Shown piece after piece: positions 10,638 through 24,900 of a stretch of DNA of 64,000 nt (position 1 is its first letter; every line of letters begins with the position of its first letter). This stretch comes from Capitella teleta (taxonomy: Eukaryota; Annelida; Polychaeta; Capitellidae): the NCBI GenBank assembly GCA_000328365.1, contig KB304239.1:194709-258708 (forward strand), in the 5' to 3' direction. The translations under genes and the position numbers were made by a program. The notes below the pieces were generated by a model. It ran no database searches. It was given only the letters and a program-made list of their open reading frames with translations, and was not told the DNA's origin.

Positions 10638-13600
10638 TTAAAGCCTTGATGATTCAGTACGAATGATCTTGGACCCATCTGCAAGTAAGTGAGTGTAAAA
10701 AGTGCCATAATCAATTATAATCAAATAGTTATCATCAAATTAGTGAAGTGTTTACCTTCATCATCGAGCACCTGGTCCAAAGAGCCTATCGCGGCTTCCA
10801 CTTGGTCTTGATAATGGAGAGACTCCGGATATCCATTCACGCCATTGACCGGCTTTATCCGAGATGCGTCGATTCTGGGAAGTTTCTTCACGACGATTTT
10901 CTTTTTCACTGACTGAGCTTTAGGCTGACGTTGAGCATCGCTAGGTTTCCGCTTAACGGGCACTGAGTACAGCGGCTCCTCTTGTTCCTCCCCCTCAGGT
11001 GCAAGTACGTCCTCCTCCGTTGATCCATTCAGGACAGAATCCACAGGGGTACTCGTGACAGATGGGGTGGGTGAAGCGCCACTAGATCTGTTTTTCTGCT
11101 GAGTTCGTGACACGATTGTGTTGGCTGCTGACGTAAAATCGATAGTTTTAGTTTGCACCATTGTCTGTTTAATCAGTGGTGGATTGGTGGGAGTTTTTGG
11201 TTGGACTTTCGGTTGGAACAGCGATGGTGCGATAGGGGAAACTGGAGAAATGGTTGATGATGCATTTTGGCGCTTGTGAAACTCTTGTTGTGCTTTCTGG
11301 TGGGATATATTGTTTAAACTTCATCGAACCAATCAAAAGAGATACCTTGTACTCTGCGATGAAGGAAGTGATGTAGCCGAAGAACTCATCAGGCTCGACG
11401 TTTTTGGCGTTCTCACCGTGGACGCTACAAACTTTGCTGTACACGTCTTCCATTTTGTGGAAGGCATCAGCAATTTTGGCGATTGCCGTCGAGGCGCGTG
11501 CATGGAAGTCCTATTCACAGACAGATTGACCCCTTATGACCCCCGATTCAACCAATCACTATGCTATACCTGCAATCCTACATTGTTGGGCTGTTTCTCC
11601 ATTTCATACTTGACGAGATCGATGCCCTTGCGGAGGCCGTGCATGTCAAACGCCAGAGCTTGGTATGAAACTGTGTGAAAGAGAAAACAAAACATTAATA
11701 TGATTTGCATGCTCATTGCTAGCTCTGCTGGTGAAATTCACAAAGTAGGCAATTATGTTTACCTCCTTTATTGACGGTAATGTTGATGTCATCGTAAAAG
11801 TCGGACAAATTGAGATATTTGCTGGCAATGAGTTCTACAAGATGATGAATAAAAGTCTTCTCTCTATTCAGCGATTTCACGTCTTTTAACTGGAATTTTA
11901 TTGAATGAAATCAAATTGAATGAAATCAAATTGAATGAAATCAAATTGAATACAAAGAAATCGATGGTAAGCAATCATCAGTGTTAGACAACACAAAGCA
12001 AAACTAATAGGACATTAAACATAAATAAAGCCACGGACCTTGGACAACGATTCGAGTTTAAACCCGTACACATAACCACGTTTGCTCGTGTTCATATAAT
12101 TGCCATAAGCAAGGATGATCTGTAAACGAAACATGTACGTGAATCATCAAAAATACGCCTCAGTCGATATTACCTCAAAAACTTTGCGCAGTCGTGCACT
12201 GCTGAGGACGGACAGGGAGGACTGGCGCACACTTTCAATTTTCTGTCAAATAAATATGCATGCGTTGTAATTGCCAGTTCCAATGTAAGTAATATCTTAC
12301 CGGAACTAAAGTTGTGAGTACCTCGCTGAATACTCCCATAAACGCCATCAAACTTAGTCTGGAGGGAAGACGGTCTATCTGTGCCAGCTAAGAATAGATG
12401 AATCAAAATATTGGAGAAGAAGATAATTTGATTGACTTACATGGAATAAGAACTGTTCAGATTCTCCGAGTTGTGCATACTGCCTCGCATGTCTTGCCAG
12501 CAAATCGACCTGAGACGTACAAAGGTTATGTAATTTGGAACCAATAACTACAATCAGTTTTACCTCTTCTTTGGTGGGAATGTATTTAAGGAGAAGCTCT
12601 GCATATTCTCCAGGTAAAATATCCAGGTCGCATTTCTCTATGGCATCTTTAATGTCACGTGCGGATAAGGGGTCCTCCCAAAATAACCTTTGTTGCACTC
12701 CTTTCGCGATGCTAGTCTTTGTGATGACTGCAAAATAGTCAACAATGTATTGCTACTAGTAGGTCGACAAAGGTGAACATTTTCTAAGGACGTGGCCAAA
12801 TTTCTATACCAAGTCCATGATATATTACAGTTCAAACGCTTACTCATGTTCTTTGCTCTGTTCATTTCGACGAAGTGGATTTGGTTGTTGTATCGAGTTA
12901 TCGCTTTGACTCTCCGCTCTTTAGTTTGGTGGTCTTCAGATCTCGTTGGCAGCTGAAACTCTGCTTCGAATTGGCTAAAGTCCAATTCCTTTAAGACTTC
13001 TCTATCATTAATCGCCTTTGAAGAAGCAGAACAGAATCAATTTGTATTCAAACTTTCAAACAAGATATCGGACCTCGAATATACTGCCTTTGACAGAGTG
13101 CAGTGGAGTCCAGTTGAGCATGGGCAGGTTCACCCTTGGAGTGACCTTCTGCCGAAGAGTTTCGCTTAGCGGTCGAGGGCCAATGGGCAGAGGAGGTGCA
13201 GGGGGAAGAGGAGTCTCTGTTCCAGTGGTCAGAGTAGGATCAAACAAGCATAATCTAAGCTTACAAACCTGTAATTGAAGTCAAAGGAGTGCGGCTCAGA
13301 GAGTTAGTGTTGGATTTGAGTGTTGCGTACGCGTCCAAGGACTTGATGGCTTCTTCTAAGTTAACCTCTTCCTCGGGGTTTAACCCCGTCTTTTCTCTGT
13401 ACAAATCCTGCATGTGGGAGATATGCATGCAAACGGTGTTACAGACTTCATTACCGACCGTTAGTTTGGTTATGGTGTCCTGTAATTCTGCTGCTCTCTC
13501 GCGGTATTTCTCCCCCTTATCTTTCCATGTGTGCAGGTTTTGCTGAGCTTCTGATACTTCTTTCTCTGCTGTCTGGATTCGAATCTGTAGACGATTTACT

Positions 13601-16024
13601 TCGTCCCTCAGCTGCGAATTTCGTGTTTCCAAATCAAACACTCTCTGTCCGGATCCTGAAACTTCGATGAAGTTCTGCCTCCATGTATCCAACTCGTGTC
13701 GGAGGTCCACTGCTTTAGCTGACGTCAGCAAATCCTGTTTCGCAAGAACGTCATGAAAGTATGATCTTTGTATTTCATCGCACCTTTCCAAAAGCAGAGG
13801 AGTCAAATCCGGCGGAGGTTATCTCGTGTTGCAGGTGTACCTTTGCGTTGGAATTTTCAATACATCGCCACAAAGTATTGAATAACTTTAAACAAGCAGT
13901 CTGTGCCAATACACAGGGCATTAATTAAGTACATTACATTATTAATACTAATGATTTACCTGGAATGAGGTGTTTGAACTCGAGTTTAGAAGCTTGACAA
14001 GGTGTGTGAAAATGAATTGTTCGTTGGTCATTTTTTGGAGCGCTGCCAACGCTTCCATTGAACGCATGTGTCCGTTGGGGGCAAAGCAGGTCAAGGTGAG
14101 AACCTAATGGTGATCAGAGATATTCTACGTGTGTTTTAAAGGCCAATAGCATACCTGTACAGCCACTTTGCGGGAAGGTGCATGCGTGCTATACAACCCT
14201 AGAGCAATATTCACCAAACTTTTCTTCTTCTTCAAAAGGGCATCGAGACCCTCCTGGAATAAGGTTAGGTTTACACGCATTCTCCTCGCGGAAAATATAT
14301 TTGGTTTTTACCTGAATCCTGAGAAGAAATTTAATGCACAGTAATGTGCAGTATTCATCAAACTGTAAAGAATAATCATAGAGAGTATAAGTCTGTTGAG
14401 ATTAATTTAAGAAGGCTTAGAACTGACCGTCGCCTGTTTGTGTAATTCCCGTTTCCCGTTCTTGGCGGGCGTCGAAGAAAGATCGCCCATTTCGACGTGG
14501 ATGTTGTTCAACACTGACATCAGCAGTTCAAACCCTTTGTTTGATGCATTCAAGAATTCCTCCACGAACCTTCGTGGACGTCAACAGCATTATAATTAAG
14601 AGGGAGATGACTTGTTACCCACCTGTCATCTGACATCTTCAGATCGAGTTTGAGTTTCTTCAGGAGATTCGACAGCGTTCCTGCTCCTCCCGATTTGTCC
14701 GCTCCCTTCCTGAAAGGGGGCCGGGGATTCTTCGTGCCATCAATGTGACCTTTGAGGCCATCGACGTAATATTTGGCTGAGTATATAGGCCCCTTGCCTT
14801 GCTGTAAAACAACGAGGAAGAAACTTTGCATCAATTTCATAATAAATAATAATGATAATACTCTTATTCATTTATAAAACACAATGCTGTATAGGTATAT
14901 GCTTCTATGCGTTGTACAATGAACACAATAAAATAAGTGATTATATAGAATACTGGTATTCAAAAATTAAAATGCAATATTTATCACTTGAATATTAATG
15001 AGTTGTATAAATATTTTTAAGCACAAGTGCATGAAATACAACGAAACTGTTCAGGGATAAAATTCCACCATGTGAGCAAATAAAACATGAATAACATTAT
15101 CCTTATTTCATTCTCATCGCCCCTGTCAAAAATGCACGTTGTGAGGAGTGGAGTGTCCTGATCGGAGAGTACGCGTGGCAAAGTTCACTGAGGTAATAAT
15201 GGCAATGTTATGACTAATGATTTAGCATATTTGCTCATTACAATCTCACATGGGTCAAGTAAATGCCAGGTATAATAATATATCAAAGCATTCCGAAGCG
15301 CTTATCACGATTTACAGTTGGTTATGAAGACATTCTAAAGTTGAAGGGAACCATTCATTTTGTAAGAGGTAGGAATGCAAAAACACACACTCGTAAAACA
15401 CTTGGTGATGTTAACTCAGCTCCTCAAGGAGATCGGAATTAAGACTGAGTCATTAATAATAATTAAATTGAGCAGTTTGACCTTCGAATAAGAAGATACT
15501 CAGAGTTTTATCTCCAAGATTGCGATCTATGTGTGCAACGTTAAAATTGAAAGATGTATTTGTACATTTAATTGTATGTGATATTCCGACACTGGCACTG
15601 GGGGGTTTGTTTAGTATCTCATATCTCATATGTGTATACAAAGACTTCAAAACCTGACATTCAATCTTGGAATGAGCAAAATGTTTCTAATTGCTGGTAA
15701 CTCGAGATTTCTCCGATATCCCGAGCGTTCTGAGCGATGACATGACATGACAATCAGCACTGATCGACTTACCTCTTCAGCTATTGTCACCCTCTTCTGG
15801 TCAATATCGAAATTACGTAATTCCTCTTCCCTCTCCGCATTGAGAGGTCCGTGAGCCTCCTGGTAAGCATGACATAATAATGTTGTCTCATGGGCGATGA
15901 TCTATTTAAAACTCACCAGATATTCTTCAAATTCCTCTTCGACATTTTGTGTCACATTGTCGAGGTCGTCATATATTTCGTCCTCGTCGTTGGGCGCAAC
16001 ACCGACATCTGGGCAAGACGACAT
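10638..16024 (-). CDS. Formin (FMNL/DAAM-like), GBD-FH3-coiled coil-FH1-FH2
   Basis: Actin nucleator/elongator regulated by Rho-family GTPases. ATG 16022-16024 opens [20 protein letters not shown] (in-frame stop upstream); an acidic N-terminus is followed by GBD/FH3 armadillo exons at 14803-13790 ([47 protein letters not shown]). A coiled coil (about 13770-13290) leads to a short FH1 ([12 protein letters not shown]) and the FH2 start LPMLNWTPL at about 13100. FH2 motifs follow: [18 protein letters not shown], and the lasso/knob region [20 protein letters not shown] near 12180-12060. The final exon joins in phase and ends at TAA 10638-10640. GNYMN-SKRG-VYGFKL favours FMNL over DAAM. Oddity: the frame carrying [13 protein letters not shown] hits a stop at 13775-13777, while the coiled-coil frame is open only below 13819, so a one-base shift or a missed tiny intron is implied. 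Confidence 0.85.
11901..11951 (+). repeat. 15-bp tandem repeat in a formin intron
   Basis: Three perfect copies of ttgaatgaaatcaaa and a partial fourth lie in an intron of the FH2 region. It is a simple minisatellite. Confidence 0.9.
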
Positions 16025-18043
16025 GGTCAAGGCTACAGAAGCTGCTGAGGTCCCTATGACTACATATACTAGTCGGCGAAATAAGTCCGAAAGGTCGTTG
16101 TTTATTTACAAGGGGCTCAATTTTGAAATCGATCGGCCAGTATTTACGCATATTGACCACTCAGAGGAAAGTATTAGAATAATGTTACGTAACACAATAT
16201 AAAAGAATGAAAATAAACGGAAAATAGAAGAACAGAGGTGACACAGAACCCAGTATGTACTTGTTTATATTCACAAATTCCGCGCACCATAACCCAATAT
16301 TATCACTTTACAGAGGTAAATAAAGAAACACCTTCCAATGAGTCATTTAGTCATTTAAGTGCAAGGAGAGAAAGTAGTTCATGAAAACCTAAGTAACTTA
16401 AAATTGCACGAATGCTGCATACGTCAGTCAATCGTCCACTTCTCATTGGTCGATAAGCTATCTCAATTAGTCATGTTAGTCAGGTACGCCTGAATGAGTA
16501 CTTCGTTCTGATTGGCTATCAGCAATCAGAGTTATCTCAAGAATGAATAGAATCGTAAAAATTCCCACAAATTCCACACTCTGTTATTATTACCATAAAA
16601 ACCAAAATAATCGTGATTATTCGACTGTTACATCACTGTTCCAAGAATCCGAACTTATCTTTCCCTTTGATTGCTTATAAATTATTCACGCAGCTCTCGC
16701 GTAACAAGTCGAAAGTCGTAATGGCAGAATGCGTAAATGTACTGGTCAGTTTGACCGAGAGCGTCCACCACAAAGGAATAGAAAGAAAGCAAGAAGATGA
16801 CCAGATCAGACATTCGTGATTGTAATTCCATGCACATCAGAAGTGAACATATGCACATGCATTTCACTTATTTATGTGATTATAAACACATAACAACACC
16901 TCCTACTTTTGCATGTGTCAACATGCACATTAAATGTTTCTCACTGATAACGGTTTTGGCTCCTTCTTCCCATGACGTTCCTTGAAGCGGGAGTGGGAAT
17001 CAAATCGTCAATTTCAGGTAAACAAAATAATTAAAATAAACATAAAATGATTGAGCAGCACGTGCGTATTTCAAATGTAGGTCAATCGCATCTATCAATC
17101 GTAAATGCTGAAATTACCACGCTAAGCAAATAGTCAGCCATATGCATTTATTCTTTTATGGTTTTATGTTTTCATTTTCAAAAATACAGGATACTAAATG
17201 AATATATTCAATGTTGCTAAGCGACGATGCACATCATTATGCAGATGTGGCTGTGTGGATATCAGTGATATGGCAACACATAATTGCTCATTGACTACTG
17301 GATATAATAATACGTTGCTTATGTGTTGCGTAATATTTTACACTGAGTGCAATGCTCCCATGTACATGAGTACGTTGAATCCAAGCTGTTGCATCGCGAT
17401 TCAACTGATCCAGAAATGATAAACACAACAGATGAAATTAAACCTGATCATTATTGTAAGTTCTCCAGTTACTTCTAAGAAATAATTATGCTCGTCATAC
17501 AGTTGCACGAATTCCCTATGGAGTGGGTTCATGTAGTGACAATTAGCTCAATTAAAAACATTTGATTGATCAGGTGAAGAACACTGCAGGAATTTATGCA
17601 CTATAGGTTTCCTAGAATTATTATAATCACTTTGGATTGATTTTATGACATCTCTCTTAGAATCACGCGATTATTGAGCGAAATGCACAGAATTAATTAT
17701 TCACAATTAACCTCAATTCTATAATTTCCATAATTAAGTAAAAATAATACAATATAATTGGTGTTTCAATATGAGCAGCTATAGTATACAAACTTGTAAA
17801 TTTCATTTTTTTAATTATCATATAATATCATTGAATGATTGTACACTATAACAAAACATTGGTCTACACAATACATGTAATTATTATAATTATGTACAGG
17901 TTTTCAACCGGCATCTAATTAGTGTAGGCCATTATCCTAGCCAATAATTAAATGAATAATCATGCAACTTGATATTTCCACGAAATGAACAAACCATTAG
18001 TAAACAATAGCAACAAACAATGAAATGGAAAATGGAAACCAAC
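16025..18043. other. Spacer or formin first intron
   Basis: AT-rich sequence between the formin ATG exon and the candidate upstream exon at 18044-18245. If that exon belongs to the formin, this is its first intron. No other exon or mobile element was recognised. Confidence 0.5.
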
Positions 18044-18245
18044 CCGTATAGACGACTTCCTCTTCGTCATCCAGAAATACCTCTTCCGTGTAAGGTCCCA
18101 CGACCATATAAGGGTCTTCCTCCTTCCGCAAAGGGTTCATGGAACTGATCTGGGAGTATGTATTGCCCTGCAGGGCAGACAGGAGGGCGCTGTCAGATGA
18201 CTTGAAGCTGCCCGTTTGAGGCGGAAGGTGATCTTTTTTGCTCAT
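18044..18245 (-). CDS. Candidate alternative first exon of the formin
   Basis: An open stretch from ATG 18243-18245 (MSKKDHLPPQTGSFKSSDSA, later KEEDPYMVVGPYTEEVFLDD) looks coding: it is polar and acidic, with no low-complexity bias. Two donors give frame-compatible joins to the formin. A donor after GAAGAG (phase 0) would join the second formin exon directly ([11 protein letters not shown]). A weak donor after 18044 (G|GTTGGT, phase 1) would join an acceptor just upstream of the formin ATG and read in frame through [13 protein letters not shown]. Neither splice site is strong. The open frame extends to a further Met at 18314. It could instead belong to an unrelated gene. Confidence 0.45.
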
Positions 18246-20056
18246 TTCACTTGTTGTACTCCGCGCAATGCATGTTTCGACTGTTGTGGATGAAATGCAA
18301 TCGATATTGATCAAGGGTTTGGTTCGTAGCCAACCTGCGGCAGATGTTGATCAGTGATTGAATGCTGCTCGCTTGCTGAGCGCATACCGGAGCATCTTAA
18401 TACGGGTAAAGTCCACTGATTAATATATTCCAAGTGGTTACAAGAGGGCGTACGCAGATTTTTACTTTTTTTTTTCTGCAAACGTACACGAGAATTACGA
18501 TGTTCTCATCGTTCTCTGGCTCATTTGTCACTTGATTATAATTATGTGAAAGTTGAAAGCGTGTTATATTAATTTATTTGCCCTTGTTTGGTGATAAGTA
18601 TATGTTCGTCATACATAATTAACATAAATAACATTTAATTATCAAACAAGTGCTTATTTTTGGTCATGCTACTTTTGATACCATTTAAAATTGCTCATAG
18701 AATTTGTTTCTCGGATTGTATCCTGCATGGCATAGAAGACAAACTCCAAAAGTGGCAATTGCATATTGTCTATTGTTGCATGTGGTGTACATGGTGGGAA
18801 AATTTTGCCGGGGAATTAGGCCGGGAGATCAGTTCACTCTCGAGTCCCCAGACGGAAGCAAAGCTGACTGTCGTTCGTCTGATCGTTTGATTCGAGAAAG
18901 AGTCAATGTCTTACGTCAATGGCTTACGAATATATTGGAACTTGAATCATAACGCTCACACAGTCATTGCATGGCCACGTTTCGTTTTCGTCCATGGGGT
19001 CGGTAACCCATGTTAGATGTTGACATGTACACATACCCATGCACATACATAGGCCTACACATACACTCCTATCCCAATTCAGGTATCTCCTCCACCTAGC
19101 TGACCTTGAGTCGTTGATATGGAGTCTAGTGCAGATCGATGGCCACTCCCTCAGTCGAAAATAAAAATTACAATAAAATAATTATCATATGGAAGTATAA
19201 TAATGTATCGTTGATTAATCCGTCAACGGAATTAGCACCAATCCAAATGAGAATTAGGATAGTGTGCACTGATTAAGTAAATGTTGATAGAATATAGTTC
19301 AATAAACAGCAATCATAATTCTGTAAGGAAAAGGGAGGTTGGTTGGGCGCGAGAGCGGCGCGCCACGAGCAAGAAAAGGTGCTTCTTGAAATCCACATCG
19401 CTATAACTATTTCGCGCATAATTACTTCGTGCGAACATTATATCTGACGCCCCACCATGAAACCCGTCGGATGTTCCAAAATGTAAATTTTGAATGATCA
19501 CTGTAATCATCAAAATCAAATGCAATGCGGAACATTTTTATTTCAATTATATATATTTAAAATTATTACAATAGCACTAATCCTGTTGTATCAACTTGCT
19601 GCACAGTCACGTTCAATAGTCATTTAATAGCAGCCAATAACCTAAGAAACATCATGTCTATCCTAAATATTAATTATGAAACTCCTTTAACTACTCTGCT
19701 AACATCCAACACTCTCAGCAACCAACTCAATAGACTTAATAGTAGAACTCAAAACCACCTAGACAGCTCCACTTGCTGAACTGATTAAAATGCGAGACTG
19801 TGAATTATTATTAATACTTGACTATTTCGAAATTGAACAAATTTTTTTATTCTCATATATACTGATTAGGCTGATCTCTCACTGCTTTTGTTTGTTCATA
19901 AACGATATATAGATTTTTTTTTTCTTTTAAATCTATTTTTCGTTTGTTTGCCTTTTTTTTTCCTTTTTTTTTGTGTGTGTTTTTTTTTTATGTCATTATT
20001 GTTTTTTTGAAGAAAAAAAAACATGTATGTCAATGATGGCATGAATAAAATTATGC
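18246..20056. other. Spacer between formin and microsatellite
   Basis: AT-rich spacer. T-rich tracts near 19910-20015 lead into the ATT microsatellite. The small open frames seen on either strand (for example 18660-18952) match nothing I recognise and lack splice context. Confidence 0.5.
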
Positions 20057-21229
<1,173 letters not shown>

Positions 21230-24200
21230 TCAATGCTGCATACCAGCGACGAACGTCTTCAGGGCGTTGGTTATGCTGATATACTGACTAAGAAGGCTCT
21301 CAATATCAGAAGACTGCAACAAAAGCATAGAGATAATAAACATAGATCATTACTTGTTCACTAACCTGTTCGGTTTCTAATCTCGTAATCTTCTGCTTCA
21401 TAAGGTCGCCATATTTGATATCCAAGCACGGAACACCAACTTCCGTTTTGGTGCATCTCGTTGAAAGAATCTCCAGCAGAGACAAGAACAGTAAAGTTTC
21501 CTGCGTGGTTTATTGTTTATTTATTTTTTTATCAAATTTTAGAGGAATGTAATATTTCCTTACGTGTGTTTTTGAATGAAGAACAAAGATTCCTCGACTG
21601 TTAACAACCAACAATGTTTCTGTTTTCGTTTGCAAGTCAGAAACTGCACGAATGTGGAAGAAAGTCGAGCCATAGAATGGCCATTTTGAAATCATCTCTG
21701 GAAAAAAAAGTACACGTTGGCGATTTATATTTGATTTAAATTATAGACGAACCGATGAACTTGAGTTTGCATTCCATGGTGGAAAGGTTACTGATAAAGC
21801 GAAGTTGGTCCTGCACGGCGTTTGTCCATTGGGGAATGCGCATATCGTCCAGATTATGACAATTTCTCGGAATCACGAATTTTATGTCACGTCTGAGAAC
21901 CAAAAGGTTATTGACAAAAATAATTTCAAAAATAAGCTCACTGTTGTGGCAGAGATGTCTTGTCTGCAGCTCTGAGCTGCAGGGCTCCCAAATATGCGAC
22001 GTCATCCTGGAATATGAGAAAGTGAGAGAACGGAGAAGAAAAAGGGGAAATTTTCAACCTTCTCGTGAGGTGGTAAAGAGTTTGATTTCAGAACCAACAA
22101 GAATCCATCCAGATAATCCGGGAGACTCTGTAAACAATCGAAATTAAAATTGCCAGAATTGGATGATGTGACGTCACCTGGTGGTACATGACGTCGATGT
22201 AGAGGTTGTTGCCGCTCAGGTGCAGAGGGAAAACCCAGCTGGTCCTCTGGAAGAGCAAATAGAACGGCTTCTTGTGGTTCTCAAGTTCCGTTGTGATGTC
22301 AAAGAGGTACTCCTCACGACTCAGTGGGCAATAACGGTTATCTGTGAATGAACATGAGTGAGAACATTGAGCTATTTAAGCTCAGTTCATATACCATTCT
22401 CGATGACGTAGAAAATAGAGTGTTCATCTCTTTCAAGGGGAGCGTTGATGCTGAGGTTGTTGCAGATGTGATCAACAGCATCGCCGACCACCTGGGAGAT
22501 GAGAGTTCAACGAGGGCACAGATGCATTATGGGATACATACAGTACTGCTCCTGACGTTCAGCATCATTGGTGTTCCTCCCGGCAACACACACACTTGCC
22601 GCTTGCTGCTTCTACCATGCTGAGAGCGACATTACGATTGAAAATGAAGTAGGAGACAGCTTCAGAGGAACTCACTGTCAACGCTTGCAACTCATCTCGG
22701 CTGGGAACATTCTTCCGCCCACCGTACTTGAAGGTTTGTCTCAGATTGTGTAGACATGACTGCGCGATGACTATAAAGGACGTTATGCATTGCATGTGCT
22801 GGAAGATGCACTTACTGTTATGGGCCTGTTCCTTGCTCTGCGCAGTTGATTCAAGATATTTCAGGAGGTATGGTTTCAGGACTTCAGAGCAGCCAAAGTA
22901 GCACGTGAAAATAGCCATCAGCCTCCAGCCTTGCTGCGCGCTCTCTCTGTTATGAAAACAACGCAATATTACAAGCGATGTGGGAATATTCAGACGACTC
23001 ACAATTTCGCCGAGCGGTTGTTAGTCGTTTGTTTAATCAGCTGACAATATGCCTCGTCGCGGAGCTCAGGGTGGTTGTGGCAGACCATCATGAGGCTATA
23101 CGCACAGTCCATCGGACGCTGCCCTTTGCTCAATGGATAGTCGCCCATGTATTGCATAATAGCTACAAAATCACATCAGTTTAACAATAGGGTTCACATT
23201 TGGTCACTCAGTCTAACCAATGAAGCACTCGAGAGAAAGTTTGTTCATTTTTGTTGATTCAAACTTCAACAGTGAGGCTTGGATTGGCGACTGAAATGAG
23301 TGGATGTAATCATGAACGAAAGGGCTTGAGATGGACATCTGCCTACCTGTGTCCATTTGATCATGTCGACTTGCTGCTTCCACGTCCAGTCTTGGCTGCC
23401 TGAAAACCAATAATTATCTTTAAATTGTCCAAAAGGAACCTCCCTAATGCCCCAGTTAAAATAGCTTAACATCCCTGAGTATTCTGAATGTGAGTAAGAA
23501 ATACAGAAGTGTGTATGCTTATACTATAGTGTAAACAATTCAAGCTGTACACATGTGCAGTGTATATTTATCTATAGCTATAGGGAAGTGTTGTGGTTAT
23601 ACTCATACATGTGACATCTTAATTATATAACAGCCCCCGTAAAATCCGAAACGGCGTTCCCTGTAGTGAGTTCAATGAACTGTGTTGACCTTTGCTTTTC
23701 CTCTCGAGGTCCTTCGCTTTAAGACTGCTGATGACTTGGAAAGTTCCATGAATAGATCCAGTCTCATCCGACCGTTTCATGTTATACCTTCAGAAAGGAA
23801 AAAGGGATATATATCACAATAAGGGAGTCAACCACCAAACGGGATAACGAAGAGGAAAGGAGGGGAGAGCAAGCACTTAAATGCCCCTAAATAAACAGCA
23901 TAATGGCTACTATTCAACTGGTCTCAGGTGTATGACATTAACAAGTGGAATAGGTAGCCATCATGGGAAAGTGAATGTACACTCTTGTTTAACGTAAGTT
24001 TTACCTCTGGCAGTTTGTTCTTTCGGAGCTCTTTGGCAAAAATCGGAGATAAAGGATGAAATGGACAAACAGGGGGCGGGTTATACCTGTAAGGTGACTC
24101 TCGAAAGTGCAGCATGGCAAACTCCAGCATGGAGAACTTCCCTCCTGGGTGCATTTCACGAAGATCAGCGCTGTTCGTGGTGCTGCTGGCGACGCTAGGT

Positions 24201-24900
24201 GGAGCCTGAAATGGACACATCTAATGGCGTAATGGACAATTTATAAGATGTTCATTTTAATACAATACGAATTTCACCATTATGAAATTGACATACTGCT
24301 ATTACTGTTGGGAGGAATAATGTTATATACATGTATTATAATTATATGCAACAATATATTCATGCAAAGCGAGCTGAACCCGAGGTCACAGAGTATCAAA
24401 GTGATGTTATGGCTCCAAACATGCTTTTAGAAAATGTCAATACACAATACTTCACATGTTTTAGTGAACGACGTGGGTTCTCCAGAAGCAGGGTGGTTAT
24501 ATAAGCAGCGTTAGTTTTCATGCAGACTGATATACCTCTCGCTTTTTGTAATGATCAAAGTTAGGCATCTCCCCAACAAACGAAATGGCGTCTGCCTGCT
24601 GAATGTTCATGTCGGCATGGGAACCGTTACTATGGATACTCGGCTGTGAATGATTCGAATGTATAAGTTGACATGGACAGTGGGGTCAATGACATATTCT
24701 GATTTCTGATGCACCCATGTTGAACTGATTATTCCTAAAATTCCTAGAACTCTCTTCAGAATACATGCGGAATAGACGCGGAGATAAGGAGAATGAAAGG
24801 ACACTGACCTCCTCGGCTGGTTCTGGTTTGGGTGAATCAGATGACACCTAAACCGAAATGAAAATGATTTGTACAAATACGAAAGAAATGGGAGAGGTTT
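21230..24900 (-). other. MYO15: Second MyTH4 and C-terminal FERM of myosin XV
   Basis: The MyTH4 block has [39 protein letters not shown] and [22 protein letters not shown] follows with [37 protein letters not shown] and an F3 lobe reading through [18 protein letters not shown]. The last exon starts at a clean acceptor (ttttgttgcag) in phase 0 and ends at 21230. This tail would bind cargo such as protrusion-tip adaptors. Confidence 0.85.
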
